This document shows, piece after piece, positions 48,242 to 60,368 of a DNA stretch of 64,000 bases. The translations under genes and the position numbers were made by a program. Source of the stretch: Silene latifolia (taxonomy: Eukaryota; Streptophyta; Magnoliopsida; Caryophyllales; Caryophyllaceae); assembly GCF_048544455.1 (NCBI RefSeq), contig NC_133526.1, positions 9,564,001 to 9,628,000 on the forward strand, read 5' to 3'. Numbering within the stretch: position 1 is the first letter of the stretch; each line of letters starts with the position of its first letter. The notes under the pieces are model-generated. The model made no database searches, had not been told where the DNA came from, and worked only from the letters and a program-made list of their open reading frames with translations.

Positions 48242-49230
48242 CTAGTTGGCCGTCATTTTACCATGGATGTTTCCTTTGTTGGTTGCGGCTGACTTTCTTA
48301 GGACTAGATCTCCTACTCTTAAGTCTCTTTTGTGGACCCTACGGTTGTATGCTCTTCTCATTCGGTTTTGATATACTGCCAAGTTAAGCCGTGCCGTGTC
48401 TCGGCTTTCTTCGACTAGGTCTAGGGAGGCTGTCAGGCCTTCCTCATTTTCAACTGGGTCAAAGGTTTGCGTTCTGAATGTCGGCACCGCTGCTTCAATT
48501 GGCAGGATGGCTTCGGACCCATAGACTAGATGGAATGGACTGTACCCTGTTGCTTTTTTCTCCGTGGTTCTGAGGGACCACAGGACGCCGGGTAGTTCAT
48601 CAGCCCACCTTCCCTTTAGATCTTCAACCTTCTTTTTCAGCCCGTTTAGGATTGTTTTATTAGCTGCTTCCGCCTGCCCGTTGCTCTGAGGGTGGCAGAC
48701 GGAGGAGTATGCGAACTTGATACCGAGCTCCTCTAGCCAGTTCATCACCATGTCACTCCAAAACTCTCGGCCGTGGTCAAATACCATGACTTGGGGTAAC
48801 CCAAAATGAGTTATGATGTTCTCCCAAATCACCTTTCTTACGGCCGCCGTGGTCTTGGCAGGTACCGCGACAGCCTCGACCCATTTGGTGAAGTAGTCAA
48901 CGGCGACGATCAAGTACTTCCTTTCTCCGGAGGCCGTCGGAAAGGGTCCTAGTAAATCCATCCCCCATTGTGCAAATGGCAGGGGACTAAGTACCGGTTG
49001 CAGGTCTCGGGAAAGTGCGTGTATCACCGGAGCATGCATCTGACAATTCTTGCACTTCTTGGTCTTAGCTCGGAATCCTCAAGCATGGTAGGCCGAAGTA
49101 GCCGGCTCGAGAGAGCTTTGTGGGCTAGCGTTCTTGCCCCCATGTGATGTCCACAGATGCCTTCGTGAATCTCTGTCGATGTATGAGCTCCGCGTCGGCT
49201 GGCGACACATTTCAAAAGTGGTCTTATCAC
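48242..49230 (-). pseudogene. Integrase of the Retand-like element
   Basis: Minus-strand ORF 49039-48242 holds the integrase core. WGMDLLGPF carries the first aspartate, VFDHGREFW the second and SNGQAEAANKTIL the glutamate, with WSLRTTEKKATGYSPF and YGSEAILPIE following, as usual for gypsy integrases. The zinc-binding HHCC region lies just upstream (HEGICGHH, then CKNCQMHAP near 49030-49160), split by frame changes. Catalytic residues look present; the gene is not continuous with reverse transcriptase. Confidence 0.88.
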
Positions 49231-49366
49231 GGACCTTCGTATAGTTCTCCTTCGAACACCAAGTACCTTGCGGCGATCCTTCTTATCTTCGGGAGAGACT
49301 GCGGTCCTCCCAGAACTCTTTTGTTAGTTTGTATTTCATTATCGGAGTCATCCACGTCGTCTCGGC

Positions 49367-50000
49367 TTATGTCACCCACCATGCCGACGGTTTCGGTGAT
49401 GCTTTTAGCATTCTGATATCCACCAAAGACGGTTCGGTGACATTCTTGTTGGTTGAACTGGCAAGTTTTGAGAGAGCGTCGGCTCGGTTGTTCTCGGACA
49501 CTGGGATGCATTGGATTTGGAAAGATTTCAATTTAGCGGTGTCAGCTTTTACCCTTTCCGGGTATCTTACCATCCCGTCGTCTCGAGCCTCATACTCTCC
49601 TCTCGATTTGATTAGTGACTAGGAGTGAATCTGTTTCACCACAACATGCTCCGCCCCATTTGCTCTCGCTAGCTCGACTCCGATTATCACCGCTCGTATT
49701 CGGATTCATTGTTTGAGGCCGAGAAGGTAAACTTCAAGGCGTACTCAAACTCGTCCCCGTTTGGGCTGATGATAAGGATGCCGGCTCCCGAGCTGTTCGT
49801 CGTGGAGGACCCGTCGGTGTATACTTCCCACACTCCGGATTTGGTTCTTCTTGATATGTGCACTCGGCCAGAAGTCTGCAAGTGCCGCCTTTATCGAGGG
49901 CCTCGGCTTGTATTGAATGCCGAAGCCGGGATAGCTCTCTTTGTCCATTTGATGAGCCTGCTGGATTTTTCGAATTTTTCCAATGCTTTCTCCAATGGCT
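49367..50000 (-). pseudogene. RNase H domain of the Retand-like element
   Basis: Pieces in different minus frames: VWEVYTDGSS (first aspartate), GAGILIISP, YALKFTFSASNNESEYE (catalytic glutamate), and later VSENNRADALSKLAS. The order is as in Tat elements; frame changes at about 49745 and 49575 break it. Confidence 0.8.
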
Positions 50001-50429
50001 GGTCGGTTAGGACCGTCACGGATGTGCGTCGAAGTAAGGTTTCGATTTCCTTGCGGCAACGACACAAAAAGGCCGCTTTTTCGATCGGTGGGTAATTTCT
50101 TTCGGCGGCCAGCATGTATGGTGATAAAGTAGATTGGGTGTTGCTTCTTGTCTTCTTCTCGACGACGATTACGCACTAACCGTGGCCGAGGTAATCGCTA
50201 TGTATAGATATAGCGTCTCCCCCGAAGATCGGCCAGGACGGGGTCGGGAGAGTTAGAAGATGAGCTTTTAGTTGCCTGAAAGTTGTGCACTGTTCCTCCC
50301 CCCAGCTGAAGTCTTTATTCCCCTTCAACACTTTGAAGAATGGGGTGCTCTTGTCGGCTGACCGAGAGATGAAACGGGCGAGAGCCGCCATCCTCCCGGT
50401 CAACATCATAACCTCTTTTCGATTCCTCG

Positions 50430-51036
50430 GCTCCGTAGGTCCAGTGTTGCTTGGACTTTCTCTGGATTGGCATCAATTCCCCGGCGCCGACAAGCACGCC
50501 GAGGAACTTACTGCCGCCCGGACACCGGGTTGCATTTCGTTGGGTTAAGTTTCATCTTGTATTTCCTTAGTGAACAAAATGTTTCGCTCAAGTCGGCCAA
50601 GTGCTCGCTGTCAGACTTGCTTTTTACAATAGCATCGTCGACGTAAGCCTCGATGTTTCGCCCTTTTTTTATCTTGAAACACTTTGTCCACCAGCCTAGT
50701 GTAAGTTGCGCCAGCGTTTTTCAAACCGAACGGCATCATTTTATACATGTATGTGCCGTGTATGGTGATGAATGCGCACTTAGGCATGTCTTCTTCGGCC
50801 ATGAATACCTGATGGTACCCGAGAAGGCGTCTAGCCAGGCTTAGCATAGTGTAGCCTGCCGTTGCGTCAATTAAGCTATCTATTCGAGGGAAGGGATAGC
50901 AATCTTTAGGGCATGCTTTATTAAGATTTGTAAAATCAACACACATCCTCCACCCCCCTGATGACTTCTTCACCATTACAACATTTGCTAGCCACTCAGG
51001 GTAAGTACAAGGCATGATAAAGCCTGCTTCTAACAA
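50430..51036 (-). pseudogene. Reverse transcriptase of the Retand-like element
   Basis: ORF 51036-50611 reads LANVVMVKKSSGGWRMCVDF, TNLNKACPKDCYPFPRID, and YKMMPFGLKNAGATYTRLVD, standard gypsy RT blocks. The catalytic YVDD is encoded at 50632-50646 but in another frame, after a frameshift close to 50670. The fingers part before 51036 is degraded. Confidence 0.88.
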
Positions 51037-51212
51037 TTTGTCTACCTCGGCCTTGATGGCCTCGTCTTTCTCGGGCCGAGGAGTTCCTCATCTTACGCTT
51101 GACAGGGGCGGCGGTGGAGAGCACGTTCAGCTTGTGAACGATCACCTCTCGGCTCACGCCTGGCATCTCGGCGGCCGAGTACGCGAAGACGTCTTTGTTC
51201 TTCCTCGGCGGT

Positions 51213-51836
51213 CTAGGAGATCGGCTCGAATTTTGGCTCCAGGCCGACACCGACAGCGATTACGGTGCGTCCCGGGTCAATTTCCACTTGCTCGGTCTCG
51301 GCTCCTTCGACCATGCCGACGGTGTTCATCGGATCACCCTCCTGTTGTAAGGATGGGCTCTTCCCTTTTTCTGATTTCTTCGCCACTTTGAGGGATTGCA
51401 TGTTACACCCTCTTGCAGATATTTGGACATTGACAATTTCGTCTCTCTCGTCCTTTGAGACGAGCTTTTGTGCCTCCCGGTCCGAGACATACATCAATGT
51501 CGGGCCCGGATGGACATTACAAAGATCGGCCTCGCTCAAAGTAACCCGGCCTATCAGAACATTGTAGGCGGACGAACCATCAATGACCACGAACTCGGAT
51601 AAAACATTCTTGGCCGCATCCGCCTGGCGAACATCGCCGCAACCTGATTGACCCCGGGGGGTACTGGCCGCCCCCCGCAGAACCCGTATAGCGGGTTGGT
51701 GCGGGGGCTCGGTCCTCAATCTTCGAGACCGAGATTGAGGAAGCATTCCCGAACATGATGTTCGTGTAGGCGCTGTATCAATTAGGCACCTCTTAACCAA
51801 GTGGTTGGCTATGTCCAGTGGACTACCGGCGGTCAT
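51213..51836 (-). pseudogene. Aspartic protease region of the Retand-like element
   Basis: Minus ORF includes NHLVKRCLIDT, the approach to the catalytic D-T-G. The frame shifts directly after DT, so the glycine and flanking loop are lost in this frame. Further on, SEFVVIDGSSAYNVLIGR matches the later protease strand of gypsy elements. Confidence 0.7.
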
Positions 51837-52566
51837 TGTCTTGGGCTACGACTCCTTCGTAGTCTTTCTTTCCGATGGTTATATCGGGGACGGTGGAAGC
51901 GGGGATCGCTGTGGTGAGCACAAAGTTGATGGCTTGGTAAAGCTCATTTAGGTGTCGTTTGTGCCCATTAGCTGACCCTCCGTTCTCGTTTCCTCCGATA
52001 ACAACCTGGATCACTCCCATTCTCTGGAATACTGATTTCCTATTCGCCCCGTCGGAGCTCGTTTCTGGGGCCCCAGCTACGTACTTGCTGAGGGCCCCCT
52101 TTCGGATCAGCTCCTCAATGGCGTTCTTGATCTGCGACGCTTGTTGTCGGTCTTATGGCCGGTCTGGCCGTGGTAATCGCAAAATTGGCTTGCGTCGCCT
52201 TCCCCCCTCGTCTTGGGGGGTCTTGCCCACTTCTGCCCTTCATTCTTGCTCAGGGCAAAGACCTCGGCCGGAGACTTGACCAGGAGGGTGAGACCGTTGT
52301 ACCGCTTCTGGGTGTATGGTCCCGAACTCCCCCCGGCGCCCGCCGAGTTACGCTCTCTGTTAAATCTCTCGGTAGTGACCGATTCATGTCACGGCGACAA
52401 AGATTCGCCGGCGGCTCCTCCTTTCGGGTGCCCGGCTTCACTGTGGCCTACCCGGTCTTGTGGTAATCCTCCACCTTTACGGCTCGGTCGGCCATCTTTA
52501 CGGCGGAGTCGAGGTTGAGGTCCTCGCACTTGATCGGCTCATTTTTGAGCTCGCCTTTGAGGCCTT

Positions 52567-53553
52567 TCATCGGTCGAAGGCCGCCGGTTCGGTGTTCAGC
52601 TCACGGATCTGCTGAGCTTTTGCGTCGAATCTCTTCAAGTAGCTTCGTAGAGACTCGTCCTCCCCCTGTCGGATAGTGAGGAGATCCGATGTCTCCACGG
52701 CCCTTCTCTTGTTGCAGGCGTACTGGGCTATGAAGTTATCCCTTAGGTCGGCGTAGCAATATACCGAACCATTAGGTAGCCCCTTGTACCAACTCTGGGT
52801 CATCCCATGCAGGGTTGTTGGGAAGACTCGGCACCATACCTCATCAGGCTGCTCCCATACCGACATGTAAGACTCGAAAGCCTCGGCGTGATCGGTTGGG
52901 TCACTGTCCCCTTTGTATGATAGGGACGGCAACTTCAGTTTAGTCGGCACCGAGACTTCGAGGACATAGGCACTGAGGGGCTGTCTGACCACGTGTCGAA
53001 TGACACGCGGCGATCGGCTCCTCGCGACATTAGTCCGTTTTCTCTCCCCGTGGCGGGAAGGGCTTCTTGTCATTGTCCGACTTTGGTGAGTCGGACTTCT
53101 TTCTTCATTTCTTCGGGACGGGCCTCGTTGTTGCCGCGGCGACGCTGTCCTCCCGCGAGTGGGGGAAGGACTTAGGTCTGCCACTGGCACCATGGGCTCC
53201 GCCGGCGTCCTAGTATGCACGGCTCCGTGTATCGCCCCGGACAAGTTGTTCGGGGTCACTTTATGGGCCCTGGTCACCTGTGGGTGCGCTGCCGTCACCG
53301 TCGTTGCGGCGGGGGTGATCGGCGTACTACCCATCAGGTCCAGGAATAGCTTCAATTTGGCTGCATCGACCACATGCCCCATGACAGTGACTTGGCCGGT
53401 AGGCAGCGGTGTTTCTGGCTCTCTTGGCATCCCGTACTTCACCGGCTCAATCACTCGGCCGGTGGGGGACTGCCCGATCTCAGAATTAGGAAACGTGTCA
53501 TCCTGGTAGAATGCAGTTTCGTCGCTCACTATTATTTCTTGTTGTTTTGACAT
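52567..53553 (-). CDS. Gag of the Retand-like element (truncated by frameshift)
   Basis: 328 codons from ATG at 53553. A basic arginine/serine-rich region in the middle (about residues 130-190) is followed by the retrotransposon gag domain (WCRVFPTTLHGMTQSWYKGL, DLRDNFIAQYACNKR, ESLRSYLKRFDAKAQQIREL). The ORF ends early; the next gag segment (KMADRAVKVEDY near 52500) is in another frame. It forms the virus-like particle in functional elements. Start chosen because it lies about 90 bp inside the 5' LTR/primer site. Confidence 0.85.
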   Translation of the reverse strand: MSKQQEIIVSDETAFYQDDTFPNSEIGQSPTGRVIEPVKYGMPREPETPLPTGQVTVMGHVVDAAKLKLFLDLMGSTPITPAATTVTAAHPQVTRAHKVTPNNLSGAIHGAVHTRTPAEPMVPVADLSPSPTRGRTASPRQQRGPSRRNEERSPTHQSRTMTRSPSRHGERKRTNVARSRSPRVIRHVVRQPLSAYVLEVSVPTKLKLPSLSYKGDSDPTDHAEAFESYMSVWEQPDEVWCRVFPTTLHGMTQSWYKGLPNGSVYCYADLRDNFIAQYACNKRRAVETSDLLTIRQGEDESLRSYLKRFDAKAQQIRELNTEPAAFDR

Positions 53554-53645
53554 CTTCTTAGCTCTTTGAATGGTTTTTGGTTTGTTTTTTTTTTTTAAAG
53601 GTAGGTGATCAGCTTTTAGTATGGTTCCCCACAGACGGCGCCAAT

Positions 53646-54233
53646 TGTTCCGGGTGTAATTCCGGAGCAGGATTTGTTACCACGTAGGCTTGGTGAATGA
53701 CGTCTTCGCTTGACTCTTCCTTTTGGCCTCTCCTGAAACAATGAACAAACTGAGGGCTCGGCTTGGTACCGAGCGTACTCACTCCGACGCTCAAGTCGGT
53801 AAACTTAAAGAGATTAAGTTGTGTGTTACTTGGCAAAGTATATTGTAGAGAGATAAGGAGTTTATACGGTTTATAGTGAGTATTAGGGTGAATTGTGGAT
53901 TATTGGATCGTTTTCTCAATGAGGATTGAGGAGTATTTATAGACTTTCACCTTTTGTCACGTAGTGGCCAAGTGGCCAAGTGGCGAGCGGTGGAAAGACT
54001 GCTCTACCCTCGGTCGAGGACCCATGCGCGGTGGCCTGGTTGACTTCATCTTGGGGACTTGGATGTGAGTACGCGGATATGTCTCCCCCGTTTGGTGGTT
54101 GCCTAACCGAGACCCAAGTGACAGGCCGACAGGCTGCGTCGGTTAGGCTGTCTAATACGTTGACTTGCTGTGGATATCTTTGACCTTGCTCAATATGTTG
54201 ACTCGGTCAGCGGGTGCAGAATATGTCCCATCA
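53646..54233 (-). repeat. 5' LTR of the Retand-like element
   Basis: 588 bp, TGTTCCGGGTG...ATGTCCCATCA on +. A minus-strand TATAAATA at 53934-53941 sets the promoter direction. Immediately inside (minus) is ATTGGCGCCGTCTGTGGGG. A 5-bp CTTAT duplication follows at 54234-54238. Confidence 0.93.
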
Positions 54234-54555
54234 CTTATATATGGAAACAAATTAGATTTTCAGTTATTAAACTAATTTTCCATTTAAAATAATCTATACA
54301 TAAAAACTGTATCTCCTATTATTAATTTTGTGACGAAAAAAGATTTTTTTAATAAATTTGATGTAGTTAAAATATTTTCAAAAAAAAAAACACAATTCAT
54401 GGAATTATTCAATTCTTTTGATTAATTTTAATATTAGTTGTTTTTTATAAAAATTCGCGAGATATAAATCTAAAATCTATAACTAATACACTAAAAATTA
54501 AAAGGCCTATATTTACCGCGCATTTGCGCGGGATCTACACTAATTCTTTAATTAT

Positions 54556-54816
<261 letters not shown>

Positions 54817-54829
54817 GTTGTATAAATAA

Positions 54830-55041
54830 AACTAGTACATAAAGACCATATGATAACAACATTAGGATTAGACACAATATTAGAATAGAATTAGACTAGC
54901 TTAGATTATTCTCTCAATATTTTGTAGAACCCTGTGGACAAGGCCCTCGGGAACTGCGTCCGCGGGATCCACACTAGGCATAATCGACTCGAGGTTCTTT
55001 CGAATCGAATTAAGACAAATTAGAGTCGCCACCAAGTTTTT
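54830..55041 (-). other. Start of an Ogre-like internal region
   Basis: Read on minus, the LTR end is followed by TTGGTGGCGACTCTAATTTG, the same primer-site-like sequence as at 24172. The element is cut off after about 150-200 bases. No coding sequence is left. Confidence 0.45.
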
Positions 55042-58000
55042 TGGGAACTTGGAACCGTTCAAGTCAACTTTACACCTTTCATCGAAAAGCATAAAGCCAA
55101 TCGACTACGAGTGATTAAAGATAAAGACTTGTACCCTGTATCACTCGATTTGAATGACTCTCGTAATCCAATGGTATTTAGACGGATCCACAAACCATAG
55201 ATCTTGAGTAAGGGGTGAGGGTACGTGTTAGGAAGCCCATAAGGACACCTAACCCCGCCCGTCAATAACGGCCTCTACTAAGTCAAGTATCGGATTTCAA
55301 ACAAGGTCATAGCTACTACGATATATGATATGCAAACATCGTTTTAAAACCCTAACATGTGAAGTTTCTATGTCGATTTAGATGCAACTAAACTAACTTT
55401 GTCAAAGTTGTAATTTAGCATGTGGGTTGATTGATCTAACAACACATAAACAAAACAAACAAGGCTTGAAGGGAATGGGGGAGCCGTTGGGATCTACCCT
55501 ATTACAACCCAGGCATTTCATGCCGACACAACGAGGAATTAAAGATACAACTCGATCTAAATACAATTGCTATATACGACACCATACACGACACACGGCC
55601 ATTCGGCCTAGGAAAACGTGCACAAAGGGGTAGCCCACGGCTTACATGACTCACGGCCTTGGGTCACTCCTCGTGATGCGTGCTTTCACTTAATCTTATC
55701 GAATTAGACATAGGGGCACACACCAAAGCATGCATTAGCATAAATCGGGCCATGTTGCTTTAAACAACATGCGATTTACTACGCTCTTACATGCATTGGG
55801 GCACAACCATCTAACCAAACAAGACTAAGGTTTTTGAAGAAGTTTTGACTCGATAAAAGTAAAACTAATTACAAACAAACTACCAAACATGACTCGATAA
55901 ACAAAGTAATTACAAGATACAAAATAACGAGATAAAGATAAGAAAATAACAAGAAAAGGACTACAAAGACACGGCCAAACACGGCCTACACGTTCTAGCC
56001 TACCCTAATCCTTAGGTTAGATTCATTAGGTTAGATAGATGATTGCGAAATGGGTTAAGAAACAAGTTAGAAAACAAGTTAGAAACGACGTTGATCGATT
56101 GAGATAATGTCACGCCAAGGTGTATTCTACACGGCCTAAAGGGGTAAAATTAGGTCAAGTTTTCTAATTAAGTTAACTCGTCGAATGTTAATAAGAAGGT
56201 GCAAATCACGCACTCTTATAATAGCGAGAAATTATGTGAAAGAGAGAGATGCATTCAATTAAGTTACAGAATTGTTAAATCGGTTTTTTAAAGCTACGTC
56301 GATGCCACCTAACGTGTCTAATTAGGTTATTAAATTGATCTAATGTCATCTAAATGAGTTATATGTTAACAATCAGAGGTCGAACTAACATGTGAATGGT
56401 CCTAAGGTGGGTCGAATTACACGAGACCAAAGAGGGGTCAAAAGCGAAGAGCGAAGTTAGAATTCGTTTTATTAATGCCCTACCTTGAACACGAGGATAT
56501 GTAAATGAGACGGGGGTGTACGACCGACTGATGTAGCGGTTTCTTTCCCATCTCAAGTCAACGCGGGTGTTCATGGTGGTACTTTAACTCATACTCGGAC
56601 TAAACTAGTTTCGTAGTTAATTATAACAATCGATAAACAAAAACGATAAACAAATAAAAACAAACTATAAAAAACAAACATAAAAAACGAAATAAAAGGG
56701 AGAAAGAGGAGGATTTGATGCACCCTCAACCTACATGTATCGTTGACACCGTCTTGGGTCGTAATCGATGGTAGATTTTATCTCGAGAGGCCGTCGTCGA
56801 CGAAGAAACAAAGCAAACAACACGTTTTTGGCAAATCTGGACAGCAACTTTCAAACAGCGATTTCTCTCTCGTTTCACGGTGAAAATTCGATTTAAAAGA
56901 TGTTTTGAAAACTAGAAAGGGAGGAGAACAGAGATCTTAAAGCAACCCCTGCTCGTTTTGAGTTATTGGGCACGAAAAACGAGCACAAACAGAACTGGAC
57001 AGACAGGAAAAAGCCGCGAAAAAAACAGAGTGTATAACACTCTGTTTTTCGAGGGAATTCGTGTACTCTCAAGGGCAATTTGGCTCGTATATCTTTGTCT
57101 TATGTGTATATGGATGTTGTATGGTTAATTAGGAATAAGAAACTCGAATTTTAATGGATGTTTGAAGGAGGAACGAATTGTATTTCGAAGAGGACACACA
57201 AACTGTTCCAGTTTGCAAGTCGGTTTTGTGGAGGGTTTTTGAGAGGCAATTAGGGTTTGTTTCTGGAGTTTAAAGCTTTTAAGTGAAGGTAGTATGTATG
57301 GAGGACTTAGAGGAATGAATGTATGGTGAAGGGGTGGTATTTATAAGGAGTTAAAATAGGGTAAAAGGGGGGAGAGAGGCAGACGGGCCTGTTCGCGCAT
57401 AGCTGCTGTCCAGCAGCTTTGGTGAGGGTTTGAGAGGCTTTGTGACGGGTTTTCTTGGTGGTTAAGGTAAGGTAATATGGGTAGGATACTAGGGTATGGG
57501 TTAGAGTTAATGGGCACGGGTTTTGGTAGTGTTTGGAGCGGGTTTTGGACTCGGGTTTGAGCTGCAAAACAGGGGGGGCTGCTTTGTGTATGCGGGCTGT
57601 TTGGGGGTGATTTGGGACGTGATTTGGGCCATGGATATGGGGTTCGAACTGGGGTTGGATGGGTAGAGGCTTAGGTTGGTTAGTGTACTCGAGATTCGTG
57701 CCAACTCGTAAAGAAAACGGGCTTAAAAACCGAGCTATAACCGAGCTCTAAAACATGTGTTTAAAACGAGTTCTTTTCGATTTTTAAATCGATTTTTCAA
57801 ATCGATTAACACATTAAAATAAATGATTTTTCAAATCAAATATACTCATAAAATGATTTTTCGAATCAAATATTTATTTTATTTTCAATAAATTAAACTT
57901 GAGAAAATAAATTCAAAATAAAATAAAATAAATTGAATTCACCTAAAAAAAGCTTTTAATTTAAATATCATTTAAATTAATAAAATACTCCGTCGACAAC

Positions 58001-58130
58001 GCTCGTTCTACATCGTAAAACGAACCCAAATAATGACAAATGACAACTAAAGAATACATGTGTCCTATCATCATCGGGTGTTTGTCGGGTTCTCTATAAA
58101 TTCCAATATCGACGGATACGGGTATCTACA
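55042..58130 (-). mobile_element. Ogre-like (Tat) LTR, minus strand, ~3.1 kb
   Basis: Minus-strand start TGTAGATACCCGTATCCG at 58130 and end at about 55042 beside the primer-site-like sequence. Shares blocks with the LTR at 21671-24166 (GTACCCTCACCCCTTACTC, GAACGGTTCCA, AGAGTCATTC). About 600 bp longer than that copy and in the opposite orientation, so an independent insertion. ORFs inside (for example 57307-57567) lack domains. Confidence 0.6.
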
Positions 58131-58540
58131 AACCCTAATATTTCCTCTCTCATTTTTATTCAATAAAAGTTATAATCTTTTCTTAATTTTAGTTTAATCG
58201 CTCTCTAGTTTATGCAAGTTCTTCATTTCTCAATAGTTTACAATTGTTCATTTGGTTGTAATTGGAAGACAAGAAAAAATTCATCTTCCATTATTATTCA
58301 AGTTTGTTACTTTCATCTTTGTTAGTACAATTTCTCTCTTATTTACATCTTATTTTCATTTGCTTACATTTCTTATGTTGTTTAATTATTATTCATCCAA
58401 AGTAGTAAACTTTACCATGTTTACCATGCATGTTTGGTTGTATTTTGTTCCATCTTATTGTTGTTTTTTCATTGCTAAACACGTGTGATTAGTTCTCATC
58501 TAGGGCTTAGGGGGATCTCGGGTATATAATGGGTATGATT

Positions 58541-59593
58541 TTTTTTTTTTTCACAACTGTAAAGAAAGTTTCTACAATCTTATGGCCTGCCGAGCCAGGC
58601 CATGTGCCACACTATTAAGATGTCTCGGAACAAAAGAAAAACTTAAACAATGAAAAAAGCTTGCAAGACTACGAATCTCCTCCAAGATGTCCTTAATCAG
58701 ATGATCCGTCTTTGTCAAATCAGCAATCGCACTGATCAAAAGTAGGCAATCAGAAGAGATGGCCAGATGGAGAACACCTCCGGATCGCGCCCAAGAAACA
58801 ACATCTCGGACACCGAGAGCCTCCGCATGTAGTGCCGATTCCGCTCTAGTAGTCACCTGGCTGCGCATACACTCCCGCCCCAGCTCATCATATGCCACCC
58901 ATCCAAAGGCCGCCTTAAAGGAATGTTCCCAACTCGCGTCCACCTTAATCCGAAGAGCAGAGCAAAGGCCCGGTTGACCAATCATGTGATATGGGGTCCC
59001 GTTTCGTAAGTCAGTTTTTTGCTGATAAAGCTGATCACCAACGCTCCCTCGAGGCTCTTTCAGTGACCCCTTGTTATCTACCTGGTTGTTTAGAATATGC
59101 ACCCTCTCCTTGATAGAATCAAATAAGACTCCAACCAGAACCTGAGGATTGTTAGCCAGACCTTGAAACTTAACCTTGTTTCGAATAATCCATAGACCCC
59201 AGATAATGGCAATGAAAAGTATAACCCTTTTCAGCCCTCCCTCCTGCTTTCTCAAATATTGAACCCAATCAATAACCCAGTCGGTCATATTTAGGTGCTC
59301 AGCACCTTCCACCCTAATACCAAGCACCGACCCCGCCCAGATCCTAGCGGAGGAATCACAGTCCCTAAACAGGTGCTCAACTGTCTCCAAATTACAATGC
59401 TCAAGTTCCACACAAACCACAGAACACATCCACCCCCATATTTCTTTGTTGAAACTCCCGTCCTACAGAGAGCGTACCCGTAAATATCCTCCATATAAGG
59501 ATCTTCCAGGTGTTAGGAACCGGGAGAGTCCATAGCTGCTTCTGACAAAAGACCCGACCACGCTTACCAAGTCTAGTGAGGTCTTTTTGTGAA
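58541..59593 (-). mobile_element. 5'-truncated LINE (L1-type), minus strand
   Basis: Poly-T at the left (58541-58551) is the poly-A tail on minus. It is flanked by a perfect 17-bp duplication, ATATAATGGGTATGATT (58524-58540 and 59594-59610). Only the 3' 1.05 kb is present: the end of ORF2 plus a very short 3' UTR. Perfect flanks and a long open ORF point to a fairly recent insertion. Confidence 0.93.
58572..59429 (-). CDS. LINE ORF2 C terminus: zf-RVT end and RNase H domain
   Basis: 285-codon open stretch. The first part holds a CX3C...H pattern and ETVEHLFRDCDSSARIW, the zf-RVT motif of plant LINEs, followed by LWIIRNKVKFQ. The last 120 residues are an RNase H fold with all acidic residues in place: KVDASWEHSF, HAEALGVRDVVSWA, AISSDCLLL, then PRHLNSVAHGLARQA. 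An earlier part lies in another frame (59291-59494), so one frameshift near 59430 separates them. As a truncated copy it is not expected to be expressed. Confidence 0.85.
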   Translation of the reverse strand: MCSVVCVELEHCNLETVEHLFRDCDSSARIWAGSVLGIRVEGAEHLNMTDWVIDWVQYLRKQEGGLKRVILFIAIIWGLWIIRNKVKFQGLANNPQVLVGVLFDSIKERVHILNNQVDNKGSLKEPRGSVGDQLYQQKTDLRNGTPYHMIGQPGLCSALRIKVDASWEHSFKAAFGWVAYDELGRECMRSQVTTRAESALHAEALGVRDVVSWARSGGVLHLAISSDCLLLISAIADLTKTDHLIKDILEEIRSLASFFHCLSFSFVPRHLNSVAHGLARQAIRL

Positions 59594-60368
59594 ATATAAT
59601 GGGTATGATTTTGGGTTAGAATTATAAGGATTTTGGTGTTTTAATGGTTGTTACTTTCATGCATATGAAGTGTTTGTACAATTGCTTCTATGAGAGTTTG
59701 AGTATTTTCTCACATGTTTGGTTATCTGGTGTCTATATATACTAGTGGATGAACAATCTTGGTGTGTAGACTATTAGATGATCCTTGTGTATGTGAATAA
59801 CGACTTTTATTTAATCACATGAAAGTTGGTTAATGAATTCTAGGTGTCCTAAGACATTAGGTTTAATTCCTTGACCATTTGCATCATCCATTTCCCTTCT
59901 TTATCTTGTTTTATGCCCAATAACCCAAGTAAACCCGAAAACTCTAGTCTTTCTCATATTGATCAATTATACTTCATTTTAGCATACTTCTATATCTTAT
60001 TTGCACCTTAGTTTATAATCAACCAATCTTACTTTTGTTTTGACTAAAATAGAATTTAAACCGACTAAGTATACACTCCCGCCATCTTTGTGTTCGACCC
60101 CGATTAAATACTACATTTTTATTTGGCTTTATAAATTACTTTTGATGCCGGAAATGACGACTAAAAACCGCGCTATCAAAGTTATAAATAACATTTTTAC
60201 AAACTCATGGATATATATTTATCAACAATTAAAAACGATGTTTACATAGCATAAGTCATATCTACTAGACATGATTAAGCATTTTCATACGTCGATGATT
60301 GTCGTTGTTATGTTTTTGGAGATTAACTCATATGCATTTCATCATATTTTGTACGATTTTATAAACTA

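Larger units (their letters stand above)
43366..54233 (-). mobile_element. Retand-like (Tat) Ty3/gypsy retrotransposon, 10.9 kb
   Basis: LTRs at 43366-43972 and 53646-54233 with a perfect 5-bp duplication, CTTAT (43361-43365, 54234-54238). Transcription is on the minus strand. The 5' LTR is at the right, followed on the minus strand by ATTGGCGCCGTCTGTGGGG, a primer-site-like sequence. Order on the minus strand: gag, protease, reverse transcriptase, RNase H, integrase, a tandem repeat array, then an opposite-strand gene before the 3' LTR. The gypsy domain order, the array and the reverse ORF fit the Tat lineage, most like Retand described from Silene (established knowledge, not searched). All genes are frameshifted, so the copy is defective. 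Confidence 0.9.
43302..54543 (+). mobile_element. Helitron (copy B) split by the Retand-like element
   Basis: Starts A|TCCGCCTATATACTAAGAG at 43302. It is interrupted after 43365 by the gypsy element, resumes at 54239 and ends with the hairpin CCGCGCATTTGCGCGG and GATCTACACTAA at 54543, followed by T. Without the insertion it is about 370 bp and non-autonomous. Confidence 0.8.
58131..60172 (+). mobile_element. Athila-like LTR region split by a LINE
   Basis: AT-rich sequence ending CCGCCATCTTTGTGTTCGAC, CCCGATTAAATACTAC and TTTTGATGCCGGAAATGACG. This matches the ending at about 35680-35755 (CCGCCATCTTTGTATTCGAC ... GGGAAATGACG). The LINE at 58541-59593 interrupts it. Family name is tentative; left end not defined. 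Confidence 0.4.

Noticed and set aside
51014-53509. Plus-strand ORFs over gag and pol as further reverse genes
   Set aside because: They are shadows of the GC-rich minus-strand coding regions, with no + strand promoter, intron or domain, unlike the unit at 44454-47361.
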